This document shows, piece after piece, positions 27,088-35,463 of a stretch of DNA of 64,000 nucleotides (position 1 is its first letter; the number at the start of each line of letters is the position of its first letter). Both the position numbers and the translations under genes were made by a program. Below the pieces are notes generated by a model. The model was not told where the DNA came from, did no database searches, and saw only the letters and a program-made list of their open reading frames with translations. This DNA is from Conchiformibius steedae. GTDB lineage: Bacteria > Pseudomonadota > Gammaproteobacteria > Burkholderiales > Neisseriaceae. The stretch covers positions 1,019,749 through 1,083,748 of the forward strand of contig NZ_CP059563.1 in assembly GCF_014054725.1 (NCBI RefSeq), given 5' to 3'.

Positions 27088-27135
27088 TTGTTGGCGTCCT
27101 TAGGGTTATGTAAAGAAACGGTTAAAACGGCGCAT

Positions 27136-27164
27136 ATTTTAATGTTTGTTGCGTGGCGTGTCAT
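27136..27164 (-). promoter_or_regulatory. candidate promoter of ppsA
   Basis: On the minus strand ATGACA (27164-27159), 17-bp spacer, TAAAAT (27141-27136), 49 bp upstream of ppsA. Confidence 0.55.
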
Positions 27165-27480
27165 GTTTTTTTACAGCGCGGCGCCAGGGCAGCGGCTGGA
27201 AAATCGGCACTTATGCTGTGTAGCCGAATGAAATCAAAACGTTTCCGCCCGATTAAAAAATGTTATGTTTTGTTAAAAAAGGTGGCGTGGCAGGGGTGCA
27301 CGTTGGGAAAAACATCAGAGTGCAGACGTGTTTGTAATAACGGGTAATTTGATAAATATGGCTTTAGGGGTTTGAAACCCCGATGTTCATGGCGGTAAAA
27401 TCCGCTTTTATGGGATAACGCTTGAATATTGTCCCATGTGCTGCAATATCGTGCCAAAAAATTGGTTTGAAAGGATAAAC
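27165..27480. other. intergenic region between ppsA and serB
   Basis: Divergent region of about 390 bp including the ppsA promoter and the serB promoter. Apart from these and the GGGGTTT palindrome near serB I see no gene or RNA. Confidence 0.4.
27367..27401 (+). promoter_or_regulatory. serB promoter overlapped by a perfect palindrome
   Basis: TTGAAA (27372-27377), 18-bp spacer, TAAAAT (27396-27401). The -35 box lies inside GGGGTTT-G-AAACCCC (27367-27381), a perfect 7-bp inverted repeat that could be an operator or a hairpin. Confidence 0.45.
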
Positions 27481-28311
27481 ATGAACCATACCCTAGTAAT
27501 ACAACATTCTGATTTATCAGAAATAAAATTTCCAAATACCGCTGCGCGTTTCGGACAGGCATTAGCAGGCAAATGTGTGCGTATCCCCTTGGGCGAAAAC
27601 GCTGTTTTAGATGAGCATATTCGCGCCGAGTTGGACGCTGCGCCCGTAGATTATGCCGTTTTGCCCGAACGGACGTTTGACAGCTTTGGTTTGCTGGCAA
27701 GCGATATGGACAGCACCTTAATCACCATTGAATGTATTGACGAAATTGCCCAATTTGCGGGTTTGAAAACGCAAATTGCCGAAATTACTGAACGCGCCAT
27801 GCAGGGAGGAATGGATTTTGCCCAATCGCTGCATCAGCGCGTGGCATTGCTGGAAGGCGTGCCGGAAAGTGCTTTGGAACACGTTTATCAAAATGTGCTG
27901 CGTTTGAGCGCGGGCGCGGAAACTTTAATTCAAGCATGCCGGCGCCACGGTGTGAAAACGCTGCTGGTGTCGGGTGGGTTTACCTATTTTACCGACAGAC
28001 TGAAGCAAAAATTAGGCTTGGACTATGCCTATGCCAATGAATTGGAAATTAAGAATGGTTATTTAACAGGGCGCGTGCTGGGGCGCGTGGTGGATGCTGA
28101 AGCCAAGGCGCAATTATTGGCGCAACACCGTGAACAATTGGGTTTGTCGTCCGAACAAACATTAGCAGTGGGCGACGGGGCAAACGATATTCCGATGTTC
28201 CGCGCCGCTACATTCGGTATTGCCTACCGCGCCAAAGCCGCTGCACAACAGGCTGCGGATTTGCGTATTAATCATAATGGCTTGGATGCGGTACGGGGTT
28301 GGTTTGCTTGA
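27481..28311 (+). CDS. serB: phosphoserine phosphatase
   Basis: 276 residues. HAD-family motifs: DMDSTLITIE (nucleophile Asp), LLVSGGFTYFTDRL (motif II), AVGDGANDIPMFRAA (motif III). It makes the last step of serine synthesis. The ATG at 27481 follows GAAAGGA; the upstream in-frame start at 27436 is rejected. It ends 1 bp before the stop codon of the convergent XRE regulator, so there is no terminator between them. Confidence 0.95.
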   Translation: MNHTLVIQHSDLSEIKFPNTAARFGQALAGKCVRIPLGENAVLDEHIRAELDAAPVDYAVLPERTFDSFGLLASDMDSTLITIECIDEIAQFAGLKTQIAEITERAMQGGMDFAQSLHQRVALLEGVPESALEHVYQNVLRLSAGAETLIQACRRHGVKTLLVSGGFTYFTDRLKQKLGLDYAYANELEIKNGYLTGRVLGRVVDAEAKAQLLAQHREQLGLSSEQTLAVGDGANDIPMFRAATFGIAYRAKAAAQQAADLRINHNGLDAVRGWFA

Positions 28312-28312
28312 T

Positions 28313-28678
28313 TCAGCTCTTCGCCCACATATCTAAAAAACGTATCAACGATTCTTTTTGTTCTTGAGTGGCATTCTGCCAATGCGCCAGTAAACGCGGA
28401 TACAGCAGGTCTGTATCCGTGTGGTGCGAATCGGTATAAGCATCTTGTAAAAACCACAGTAAAGGCGTGTTCAGCATTTGTGCAATCGCAATCAGATGGG
28501 CGAGGTTAATTTTATTGTCGCCCCGTTCGTAGCGCGAAAGTTGTTGTTGGGAAATACCTATTTTTTCGGATAATTTATCTGCACTGAAGCCTTGTTCTTT
28601 GCGTTTGCTTTGAATGCGCTTGCCGATTACCTTATCCAATTCTGAAACAGCCAGTTGAGCCACCATCTGCCTTTCCAT
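28313..28678 (-). CDS. XRE-family transcriptional regulator
   Basis: 121 residues with one HTH_3 domain at about residues 16-72 (IGKRIQSKRKEQGFSADKLSEKIG, then ISQQQLSRYERGDNKI), followed by a helical tail, probably for dimerisation. It diverges from a zinc-ribbon microprotein gene, and the shared 113-bp gap holds a strong promoter flanked by GGAAATTCC and GGAAAATTC, so it most likely represses that promoter and itself (inference). A second ATG four codons in is also possible as start. More AT-rich than serB. Confidence 0.88.
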   Translation of the reverse strand: MERQMVAQLAVSELDKVIGKRIQSKRKEQGFSADKLSEKIGISQQQLSRYERGDNKINLAHLIAIAQMLNTPLLWFLQDAYTDSHHTDTDLLYPRLLAHWQNATQEQKESLIRFLDMWAKS

Positions 28679-28708
28679 CTTACCAATACACGTCTATTGA
28701 ATCATTAT

Positions 28709-28761
28709 GGAAATTCCGCATTGACAAAAGTTCATTTACTGAATAAAATTTGGAAAATTCA
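28709..28761. promoter_or_regulatory. strong promoter with repeated GGAAA(A)TTC sites
   Basis: TTGACA (28721-28726), 17-bp spacer, TAAAAT (28744-28749), reading toward the zinc-ribbon gene. The perfect palindrome GGAAATTCC (28709-28717) lies just upstream of the -35, and TGGAAAATTCA (28751-28761) just after the -10. Both are likely binding sites of the divergent XRE protein. Confidence 0.65.
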
Positions 28762-28791
28762 CTCTTTTATTAACTAAAAAGGAAATAAACG

Positions 28792-28926
28792 ATGTCCGGA
28801 TACAATCATGTTTGTGAAGACTGCGGTCATGAGTGGGAAGCCTACCATGATAACGACAGACAGGCAGATGCTGCACGTTGCCCCAAGTGCGGAAGTGGCG
28901 ATACGCAGGCTTACCGTCAGAAATAG
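28792..28926 (+). CDS. 44-residue zinc-ribbon microprotein
   Basis: The ATG at 28792 follows AAAAAGGAAAT. The product starts MSGYNHVCEDCGHEWEAYHD and has two Cys pairs, CEDC and CPKC, 21 residues apart, so it should bind one zinc ion like rubredoxin or ribosomal zinc ribbons. The C-terminus is GSGDTQAYRQK. It lies 9 bp before the next gene and behind a strong promoter controlled by the divergent XRE gene. Partner and function unknown. Confidence 0.8.
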   Translation: MSGYNHVCEDCGHEWEAYHDNDRQADAARCPKCGSGDTQAYRQK

Positions 28927-28935
28927 GGGGTGAGT

Positions 28936-29259
28936 ATGGGTTTGTGGAAAGTAGCGACTTCATTTATTGACCTTGTAAAAGTATTGGCAAATAATTACGA
29001 GGACAATGAGGGTAAGCAGGTAAACCCGCAGCAGCGCAGAAAAGAAGCGTATGAGAAATGGAAGGCGGAGATGCTTGAAACCCGTGCTGAATTGGAAGTC
29101 GTATATGCCAAAAAACAGGCAGAGTATAGGGCGAAATATGAGCAGCATCTTGCTTCGCTTGATGATGGGGAATTGGCACAAATGGCGAACGACAGCAGCA
29201 ATAAACTGCGTCAGGAAGTGGCGCGGGATATGCTGAAACGCCGCCGTTCAATGTTTTGA
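28936..29259 (+). CDS. hypothetical coiled-coil protein, second gene of the zinc-ribbon unit
   Basis: 107 residues from the ATG at 28936 behind AGGGGGTGA (GTG at 28930 is an alternative). A short hydrophobic N-terminus (WKVATSFIDLVKVLA) is followed by a charged helix from about residue 28 (QQRRKEAYEKWKAEMLETRA through KKQAEYRAKYEQHL) and a basic tail KRRRSMF. I recognise no family. It follows the microprotein by 9 bp, so the two are co-expressed. Confidence 0.75.
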   Translation: MGLWKVATSFIDLVKVLANNYEDNEGKQVNPQQRRKEAYEKWKAEMLETRAELEVVYAKKQAEYRAKYEQHLASLDDGELAQMANDSSNKLRQEVARDMLKRRRSMF

Positions 29260-29280
29260 TTGCATTATCTTAAATTTAAA

Positions 29281-29309
29281 CAACCGCTTGTGGATTGATT
29301 CTCAAGCGG
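29281..29309 (+). terminator. hairpin after the zinc-ribbon/coiled-coil unit
   Basis: AACCGCTTG pairs with CAAGCGGTT across a 12-base loop. The following bases are only partly T-rich. Confidence 0.5.
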
Positions 29310-29412
29310 TTATCTGTTTGTATGGCAAACAAAGCTTGAAACGCTGCTATAGGTAGCGTTATGATATGGACAGGTAGGCGCAAGCCTTTTTTATCAGAAC
29401 AAAGGAAATGAA

Positions 29413-29916
29413 ATGGATCATCAGGATAAACAAACGATTCGCCCCGATTGGGCATGGCTAATGCGCGATACAAATGCGCTGCTGGCGTTTGGTTTTGGGG
29501 CGGGGTTGTCGCCCAAAGCACCTGGAACATTCGGTTCGCTGTTGGGGCTGTTGTTGGCGGGACTGCTATTGGGCTGTGGGGTAAGCCATACGGGTTTGTT
29601 TTTATTGTCGGCTGTGCTGTTTGTGTGGGGCATCGGACTGTGTACACGCGCGGGTACGGCATTGGGCGAACCTGACCATTCGGGCATTGTGTGGGACGAA
29701 ATGGTGGCGATGATGGCGGTTTTTGCTTTGATTCCGCAGGGATTTTTTTGGTGGGTAACGGGTTTTGCGCTGTTTCGCCTGTTTGATATTGTGAAACCTG
29801 CGCCTGTAAATTGGGTGGAACGGCGTTATGGTGGCGGTTTGGGCGTGATGGCAGACGATGCGGCGGCGGCGCTGTATGCGGTGCTGGTGGTGTGGGTGTT
29901 GAACTGGATTTTGTAA
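29413..29916 (+). CDS. pgpA: phosphatidylglycerophosphatase A
   Basis: 167 residues, four hydrophobic segments. Family landmarks: FGFGAGLSPKAPGTFGSLLG, PDHSGIVWDEMVAMM and LFRLFDIVKPAPV, with the conserved acidic residues. It dephosphorylates phosphatidylglycerol phosphate in the inner membrane. ATG at 29413 with AAAGGAAATG. Single gene with its own terminator. Confidence 0.95.
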   Translation: MDHQDKQTIRPDWAWLMRDTNALLAFGFGAGLSPKAPGTFGSLLGLLLAGLLLGCGVSHTGLFLLSAVLFVWGIGLCTRAGTALGEPDHSGIVWDEMVAMMAVFALIPQGFFWWVTGFALFRLFDIVKPAPVNWVERRYGGGLGVMADDAAAALYAVLVVWVLNWIL

Positions 29917-29936
29917 ATATTGGTTTAAAATAGATA

Positions 29937-29976
29937 AAACGGCTGATGTCCTTGCGGATTCAGCCGTTTTTTGTTA
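29937..29976 (+). terminator. terminator of pgpA
   Basis: AACGGCTGA pairs with TCAGCCGTT, followed by a T-run; also placed to stop the convergent lipoprotein gene. Confidence 0.85.
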
Positions 29977-29990
29977 CGCGGATAAAGGGT

Positions 29991-30995
29991 TTATTGTGGG
30001 GCAGATTCGGCGGTTGCGCCGATGACGCCTTCCCATTTGTCGCCGTGTCCGCTTTCATTTACGGCAACACCTGTTAAAACGCTGCCGTTTTTGCCATAAA
30101 AACCGCCGTTAAACGTGCCGTTGTACACGGTTTTTTCTTTGGTGCCGTTTTCATCGTAAAACAAATAGCCGCTGACTGAACCGTTCTCGCCCACAGGTAC
30201 GCGCTCGCTGCGGACTTTGCCGTTTTGGTATTTTTGGATTTGGTCGTTTAAATACCAGCGGTTGGCAGCGTAGCGGTCGGAAATCAATTCCATAGACAGG
30301 GTTTTGTCGCTGCCGTGGTAGGTGGCATCTACGGTAGCGGTTTGATTTTCAATTAGGTTTCCGCCATCGGTATAGCGGAAGTGCATGGTGCCGTTGTAGC
30401 GGACATCGCCTTGTGCGCTGGGACGGGCGGCTTGGCTAGAGTCGGCGTGTTGCAGGTAGTAACTATTTAATTTGGTTTGTTTTTCGCCGTAGTCGTTAGT
30501 CGTTACCTGATTGACGTTGGCGTGGGCGATATAGCCCACCAGTTTTTTATCGGCATCGCGCAGGGTTTGGATAAAGGGTTGTCCGACAAATTGGTCATCG
30601 GTTTTCAGTAACGCCAGTTGCAGGGATTGTCCGTTTTCGGGCAAAACCAGTTTGAGGGTGTCGGTGGCGGTTAATCCGCCACGGCTGCCATACAGTGCCA
30701 AACGGTTAAAGGTGTCGCGGTCATTTTGCGGGGTATTGGGTACGGGGGTGGTGGCGGGTGGGTTAGATGTATTTTCAGTAGATGAAACAGGTGGTTGTTG
30801 TGGTTTGTTGTCTGTGCCGTTTGCTTGTGGCGGATTTTGTGGGGCGCTTGGGGCTTGGGTTTTGGGGGCAGTTTGCGGGGTGTTGGCGGAACTGTTGGCT
30901 TGGGGACGGTGGTCGGAACTGCCGCCGCCGCCACAGGCGCTAATGGTCAGTAAAGCGGTCAGCATCATGGCTGCGGTACGGGTGGTTTGGGTCAT
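29991..30995 (-). CDS. surface lipoprotein with TbpB-like C-terminal barrel
   Basis: 334 residues. The start at 30995 gives a lipoprotein signal peptide MTQTTRTAAMMLTALLTISAC, followed by a GGGGSS anchor and a Pro/Ala/Gln/Thr-rich flexible stretch (to about residue 95). The C-terminal half has the strand-turn pattern of TbpB/factor-H-binding-type barrels, ending with GTFNGGFYGKNGSVLTGV and WEGVIGA. Such proteins are usually moved to the cell surface by a Slam protein; no Slam gene is in this window. The 5' frame extending to 31433 runs antisense into hflX and is rejected. Ligand unknown. Confidence 0.85.
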   Translation of the reverse strand: MTQTTRTAAMMLTALLTISACGGGGSSDHRPQANSSANTPQTAPKTQAPSAPQNPPQANGTDNKPQQPPVSSTENTSNPPATTPVPNTPQNDRDTFNRLALYGSRGGLTATDTLKLVLPENGQSLQLALLKTDDQFVGQPFIQTLRDADKKLVGYIAHANVNQVTTNDYGEKQTKLNSYYLQHADSSQAARPSAQGDVRYNGTMHFRYTDGGNLIENQTATVDATYHGSDKTLSMELISDRYAANRWYLNDQIQKYQNGKVRSERVPVGENGSVSGYLFYDENGTKEKTVYNGTFNGGFYGKNGSVLTGVAVNESGHGDKWEGVIGATAESAPQ

Positions 30996-31110
30996 TTTCA
31001 GATACCTCTTATTGAATTTATGATAAAGAAATGCGGCGGCAAAGTATTGCATTGGCATTGTCTGCCGCAAAACATCGTATAATCCCATTTTTTGCGTGAT
31101 TATTCCAGCC

Positions 31111-32253
31111 ATGAGCCGCCGTTTTACCCAACCCGACAAATCTTTAACCCAACCTGAACGAACTTTGTTGCTTGCTGTGATGTTGGGCGACGAACAGACG
31201 GGCAGCCGCGACAGTCGCGAGCGCGATTTTGCCGCTGCCACTGCCGAAGCCGAAGAATTGGTACGCGCCGCAGGGGGCGATTTAATCGGTGTGGAAACTG
31301 CCAAACGCGACCGCGCCCATGCGGCTTTGTTGGTGGGAACGGGCAAAGCTGAAGAATTGGCGGCGCGTGTGGCGGCGGAACACATTGAATTGGTGGTGGT
31401 GAATCGGGAATTGTCGCCCACGCAGGAACGCAATTTGGAAAAAGTGCTGCAATGCCGTGTGTTGGACAGGGTGGGCTTGATTTTGGCGATTTTTGCGCAA
31501 CGGGCGCACAGTCAAGAAGGCAAATTACAGGTGGAACTGGCGCAGTTGTCGCATTTGGCGGGGCGTTTGGTGCGCGGTTACGGGCATTTGCAAAGTCAAA
31601 AAGGGGGCATCGGTTTGAAAGGTCCGGGCGAAACACAGTTGGAAACCGACCGCCGTTTAATTCAAACGCGCATCAGCAAGCTGCGCCGCCGTTTGGCAGA
31701 CGTGAAAAAACAACGCGCCGTGCGCCGCCAAGCCCGCTTGTCGGGAAAAGTGAAAACCTTTGCGCTGGTGGGCTACACCAATGCGGGTAAATCCACCTTG
31801 TTTAACCGCTTAAGCAAAGCCGATGTGTTGGCAAAAGACCAATTATTCGCCACGCTTGACCCCACCGCACGGCGTTTGTATCTCGCCCCCGACACCTATA
31901 TTGTGTTAAGCGATACCGTGGGTTTTGTACGCGATTTACCGCACCGTCTCGTGTCGGCATTCGCCGCCACCTTGGAAGAAACCGCCTTGGCAGACGTGCT
32001 GCTGCATATTGTTGATGCTTCCCACCCCGAACACGAACGCCAAATTGAAGACGTAAACACCGTATTGGCGGAAATTGGCGCAGATAAAGTACCGCAATTG
32101 CTGGTGTTTAACAAAACCGATTTATTGCCCGAAACCGAACAACAAAACGGCATTCAGCGCAATGCACAGGGCGAAAGCGTAGCGGTGCGCCTGTCTGCCG
32201 TTAGCGGCGCAGGTTTGGACGCCTTGCGCCAAGCCCTGCTGGAACGGGCGTGA
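31111..32253 (+). CDS. hflX: ribosome-associated GTPase HflX
   Basis: 380 residues. N-terminal HflX domain (TLLLAVMLGDEQ, LLVGTGKAEELA, LSPTQERNLEKVL), the Gly-rich KGPGETQLETDRR linker, then the G domain with GYTNAGKSTLFN (G1), SDTVGFVRDLPH (G3) and NKTD (G4). It splits stalled ribosomes, especially under heat stress. The ATG at 31111 is preferred over GTG at 31096; neither has a strong ribosome site. Confidence 0.95.
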   Translation: MSRRFTQPDKSLTQPERTLLLAVMLGDEQTGSRDSRERDFAAATAEAEELVRAAGGDLIGVETAKRDRAHAALLVGTGKAEELAARVAAEHIELVVVNRELSPTQERNLEKVLQCRVLDRVGLILAIFAQRAHSQEGKLQVELAQLSHLAGRLVRGYGHLQSQKGGIGLKGPGETQLETDRRLIQTRISKLRRRLADVKKQRAVRRQARLSGKVKTFALVGYTNAGKSTLFNRLSKADVLAKDQLFATLDPTARRLYLAPDTYIVLSDTVGFVRDLPHRLVSAFAATLEETALADVLLHIVDASHPEHERQIEDVNTVLAEIGADKVPQLLVFNKTDLLPETEQQNGIQRNAQGESVAVRLSAVSGAGLDALRQALLERA

Positions 32254-32314
32254 TGCGCGGGGTGGCAAACTCTGTTACCATGCCGCCTGTTTTCCATACA
32301 TCAAGAGAAACACC

Positions 32315-33187
32315 ATGACCATTAAAAGCATGACGGGATTTGCCCACACCTCGGGCGAATTTGCAGGCAAGCGCGTTGATTTGGAATTACGCGCCGTGAA
32401 TCACCGTTTTTTAGACGTACAATTCAAAATGCCTGAAGATTTGCGCTATTTGGAAGGCGTGATGCGCGAACACATCGCCAAACAAGTGGTGCGCGGCAAA
32501 ATAGAATGCCGTATCCAACTCGCTTCTGTAGCAGAACACGGCGGACATTTGCACATCAATCATGATTTGGTGCGCGAATTGGCGGAACTCAACCACAAAT
32601 GGCGTAAAAAACACGAAGATTTAGGCAAACTCACCGTTGCCGAAATATTAAAATTTCCGGGCGTGATTATCAGTGCCGAAAAAGATGGCGAAGCCTTGGC
32701 AACAGGCGTGCAAAACCTGTTGGATAAAGCCTTGGCGGATTTTGTCGCCACCCGTCAGCGCGAAGGTGTCAAACTGCAACAGCATTTGTTGGAACGCTTG
32801 GAACTGATGGACGACATCATCACTGCCTTGGAATCGCTGTTCCCCGGTTTGCTGCGTACCCACATGAACCGTGTGCGCGCGCGTTTGGCGGAAGCGGTAG
32901 CAGGCGTGGATGAAGACCGTTTAAAACAGGAATTTGCCCTGTTTATGCAAAAAGCAGATGTAGATGAAGAGTTTAGCCGTTTGCGTACCCATATTGCCGA
33001 AGTGCGCCGCATTGTTACCGAGCACAAGGGCAGCGCGGGCAAGCGTTTGGATTTTTTAATGCAGGAACTCAACCGCGAAGCCAATACCTTGGGCAGTAAG
33101 GCGATTGCCAGCGAATGTACGCAGGTGTCGGTAGAATTAAAAGTATTGATTGAACAGATGCGTGAGCAGGTGCAAAATATTGAGTAA
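32315..33187 (+). CDS. YicC/YloC family endoribonuclease
   Basis: 290 residues. N-terminal MTIKSMTGFAHTSGEF and LRAVNHRFLDVQFKMP, C-terminal DF1732 block GKRLDFLMQELNREANTLGSKA. Homologues (E. coli YicC) are endoribonucleases linked to RyhB degradation. It is often beside gmk, which is not here. The ATG follows AAGAGAAAC. Confidence 0.93.
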   Translation: MTIKSMTGFAHTSGEFAGKRVDLELRAVNHRFLDVQFKMPEDLRYLEGVMREHIAKQVVRGKIECRIQLASVAEHGGHLHINHDLVRELAELNHKWRKKHEDLGKLTVAEILKFPGVIISAEKDGEALATGVQNLLDKALADFVATRQREGVKLQQHLLERLELMDDIITALESLFPGLLRTHMNRVRARLAEAVAGVDEDRLKQEFALFMQKADVDEEFSRLRTHIAEVRRIVTEHKGSAGKRLDFLMQELNREANTLGSKAIASECTQVSVELKVLIEQMREQVQNIE

Positions 33188-33193
33188 GCAATA

Positions 33194-33228
33194 ACAAACG
33201 GGAAGCGGTTTCGGCTTCCCGTTTGTTT
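33194..33228. terminator. bidirectional terminator yicC / lysA
   Basis: AAACGGGAAGC pairs with GCTTCCCGTTT around a short loop, then GTTTGG. Confidence 0.8.
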
Positions 33229-33234
33229 GGCTGC

Positions 33235-34434
33235 TTACAGCAGATTGTGTTCGTTGGCGAGCATTTCGGCAAGGGTTTCGCGGCGGCGGATGAGTTTGGC
33301 ATTGCCTGTGTCGTCCACCAGCACTTCGGCGGCGCGGGGACGGCTGTTGTAATTGCTTGCCATGGATGCGGCATACGCGCCCGCGCTGCGTACCGCCAAC
33401 AAATCGCCTGCTTGTGCGCCGATTAAACGGTTTTGCGCGAGAAAATCGCCTGTTTCGCATATAGGACCAACAATATCTGCGACACGGGCTTCACGCTCGG
33501 GGGCGCTGATGTTGTCAATCTGATGATATGCGCCATAAAGTGCGGGGCGCAATAGGTCGTTCATGGCGGCATCGGTGATGACAAAATCTTTGCCGTCGCC
33601 GTGTTTGACGTATTCCACGCGGGTGAGCAGCACGCCCGCATTGCCCACCAAGCTGCGCCCCGGTTCCAAAATCAATTGCAAAGAATAGGGCGCAAGCAAG
33701 CGGCGCACTTCGGCGGCGTAAGCGGCAATGTCGGGGGTGTTTTCGTTGTGGTACACAATGCCGATTCCGCCACCTAAATCAATGTGTTGTAGTGTAATGC
33801 CTTGTGATTTTAAACGTTCCACCAAGGGCAACAGCCGTTCACAGGCTTCCACCAGCGGCGATAAATCAATCAGTTGCGAACCGATGTGGCAGTCAATACC
33901 GATAATGTTGAGATGGGGCAGGGTGGCGGCGTATTGGTAGGCGGCTTCTGCCTGTGCCATCGGGATACCGAATTTGTTTTCTTTTAAACCTGTGGAAATA
34001 TAAGGATGGGTTTGCGCGTCCACATCGGGGTTAATCCGCAGCGATACAGGGGCGCGACAGCCTGTTTCGGCAGCGACGGCGTTGATGCGGTCTAACTCGG
34101 GCAGGCTTTCCACATTAAAGCATTTGATTTGATGCGATAATGCGAAACGGATTTCATCGCTGCTTTTGCCTACGCCCGAAAATACGGTTTTGGCGGGGTC
34201 GCCACCCGCTGTCAACACCCGCGCCAACTCGCCGCCCGACACAATATCAAAACCGCAGCCACGCTGGGCAAAATGGCGCAAAATGCTTAAATTGCTGTTG
34301 GCTTTAACGGCATAGCAAATTAAGGTGGGTTCGGGAAAGGCTTGGGTGTAGCGGTCTAGCGCGTTATCCAATGCGGATTGGTCGTAAACATACAGGGGCG
34401 TGCCGAATTGTTCGGCGAGAGCGTTTAGGTTCAT
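33235..34434 (-). CDS. lysA: diaminopimelate decarboxylase
   Basis: 399 residues. PLP-lysine site ICYAVKANSNLSIL, GFDIVSGGEL, HIGSQL, HIDLGGGIGI and the C-terminal ICETGDFLAQNR. It makes lysine from meso-DAP. The start ATG overlaps the end of lptM by 4 bp, so translation is coupled; the lptM-lysA pairing is common in proteobacteria. Confidence 0.96.
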   Translation of the reverse strand: MNLNALAEQFGTPLYVYDQSALDNALDRYTQAFPEPTLICYAVKANSNLSILRHFAQRGCGFDIVSGGELARVLTAGGDPAKTVFSGVGKSSDEIRFALSHQIKCFNVESLPELDRINAVAAETGCRAPVSLRINPDVDAQTHPYISTGLKENKFGIPMAQAEAAYQYAATLPHLNIIGIDCHIGSQLIDLSPLVEACERLLPLVERLKSQGITLQHIDLGGGIGIVYHNENTPDIAAYAAEVRRLLAPYSLQLILEPGRSLVGNAGVLLTRVEYVKHGDGKDFVITDAAMNDLLRPALYGAYHQIDNISAPEREARVADIVGPICETGDFLAQNRLIGAQAGDLLAVRSAGAYAASMASNYNSRPRAAEVLVDDTGNAKLIRRRETLAEMLANEHNLL

Positions 34435-34607
34435 GGTGCTTCCTTGGCAGGGGGTGGGGGCGAAAGGTCGGTTTGAATCACGCCGAAGCGGTTTTTGTCG
34501 TCTGGTTTGGGCAGATACAGGTCGCCTTTATAACCGCATGCGCCCAATAGCAATGCGGTACAGGCGATAAATAAGCTACTTTTTTTATAAAAAACAATTG
34601 GGTGCAT
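34431..34607 (-). CDS. lptM: LptM-type small lipoprotein
   Basis: 58 residues. Lipoprotein signal MHPIVFYKKSSLFIACTALLLGAC, followed directly by GYKGDLYLPKPDD, the conserved LptM/YifL motif, and a Pro-rich tail. In E. coli LptM helps oxidative maturation of the LPS translocon LptD at the outer membrane. A longer start at 34667 is possible but the family begins near the chosen ATG. Confidence 0.88.
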   Translation of the reverse strand: MHPIVFYKKSSLFIACTALLLGACGYKGDLYLPKPDDKNRFGVIQTDLSPPPPAKEAP

Positions 34608-34917
34608 AAAATAGTTAGGTTGGGAAAACAATAGGCGGATTATAAAGCGGTTTGGGTGCTTTTGCACGGGCTGTTAGGTGTTGTATTTTTACTCTAACGA
34701 ATCAAGGGCAAAGGCTGTAAAGCGAACCATTTACCCGATTTTGCCGTCAAATTCCGATAATTTGCTGGACTTTTGCCCTTGTTTTCGCCAAAATCGCTTT
34801 AATTGTGATTGTCTGAATACGCCGTTTGGCGCATACTGTATTTTTATTTTTGCGGCAGAACTTTGGCTGGATCAAGCCTGCTGCCGCTGCTTTGCATTTG
34901 ATAAAGGAACTGTGTTC
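34608..34917. other. divergent region lptM / accB
   Basis: 310 bp. On the minus strand a TATAAT (34644-34639) could be the -10 of lptM-lysA; its -35 is poor. The rest is an upstream leader of accB, in frame with accB for most of its length but without an earlier ribosome site or conserved residues. No gene seen. Confidence 0.4.
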
Positions 34918-35394
34918 ATGGATTTGCGAAAACTGAAAAAACTGATTGATTTGGTAGAAGAATCAGGGATTGCTGAAATTGAAGTAACCGAAGGCGAAGA
35001 AAAGGTACGCATTACGCGCACTGTGGCTGCGCCTGCCGCGCCCGCGCATACGGTTTATGCCGCTGCGCCCGCGCCCGTTCAGGCAGCCGCGCCTGCCGCT
35101 GCACCTGTGGCGGCTGCTTCTGCGCCCGCCGCGCCCGCCGCGCCTGCTGCGCGTGATTTGTCTGCCGCGCAAAAATCGCCGATGGTCGGCACGTTTTACC
35201 GTGCGCCCAGCCCGTCTTCGCCCGCGTTTGTGGAAGTGGGACAAACCGTTAAGGCTGGCGACACGCTGTGCATTATTGAAGCGATGAAGCTGATGAATGA
35301 AATTGAGGCGGAAACGTCGGGCGTGGTCAAAGAAATTCTGGTGGAAAACGGTACGCCCGTGGAATACGGCGAGCCTTTGTTTATTATTGAATAA
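34918..35394 (+). CDS. accB: biotin carboxyl carrier protein of acetyl-CoA carboxylase
   Basis: 158 residues. N-terminal [18 protein letters not shown], a long Ala/Pro linker (about 45-80) and the biotinyl domain with the biotinylated Lys in [13 protein letters not shown]. The ATG at 34918 follows AAAGGAAC; the frame upstream to 34678 is rejected as leader. Normally accC follows directly; here two unrelated genes lie between them. Confidence 0.95.
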   Translation: MDLRKLKKLIDLVEESGIAEIEVTEGEEKVRITRTVAAPAAPAHTVYAAAPAPVQAAAPAAAPVAAASAPAAPAAPAARDLSAAQKSPMVGTFYRAPSPSSPAFVEVGQTVKAGDTLCIIEAMKLMNEIEAETSGVVKEILVENGTPVEYGEPLFIIE

Positions 35395-35463
35395 ACAGTT
35401 TGGGCGGTTGTGTGGGCGCAGCTGCCCCAATCCGTAAGCTATTCCAATTAAAGGGTAGAAAAC

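Noticed and set aside
30996..31433. N-terminal extension of the surface lipoprotein frame
   Set aside because: It is antisense to hflX, and the lipoprotein signal peptide starts at 30995.
34678..34917. 80-residue N-terminal extension of AccB
   Set aside because: No earlier ribosome site; AAAGGAAC precedes the family-conserved start MDLRKLKKL.
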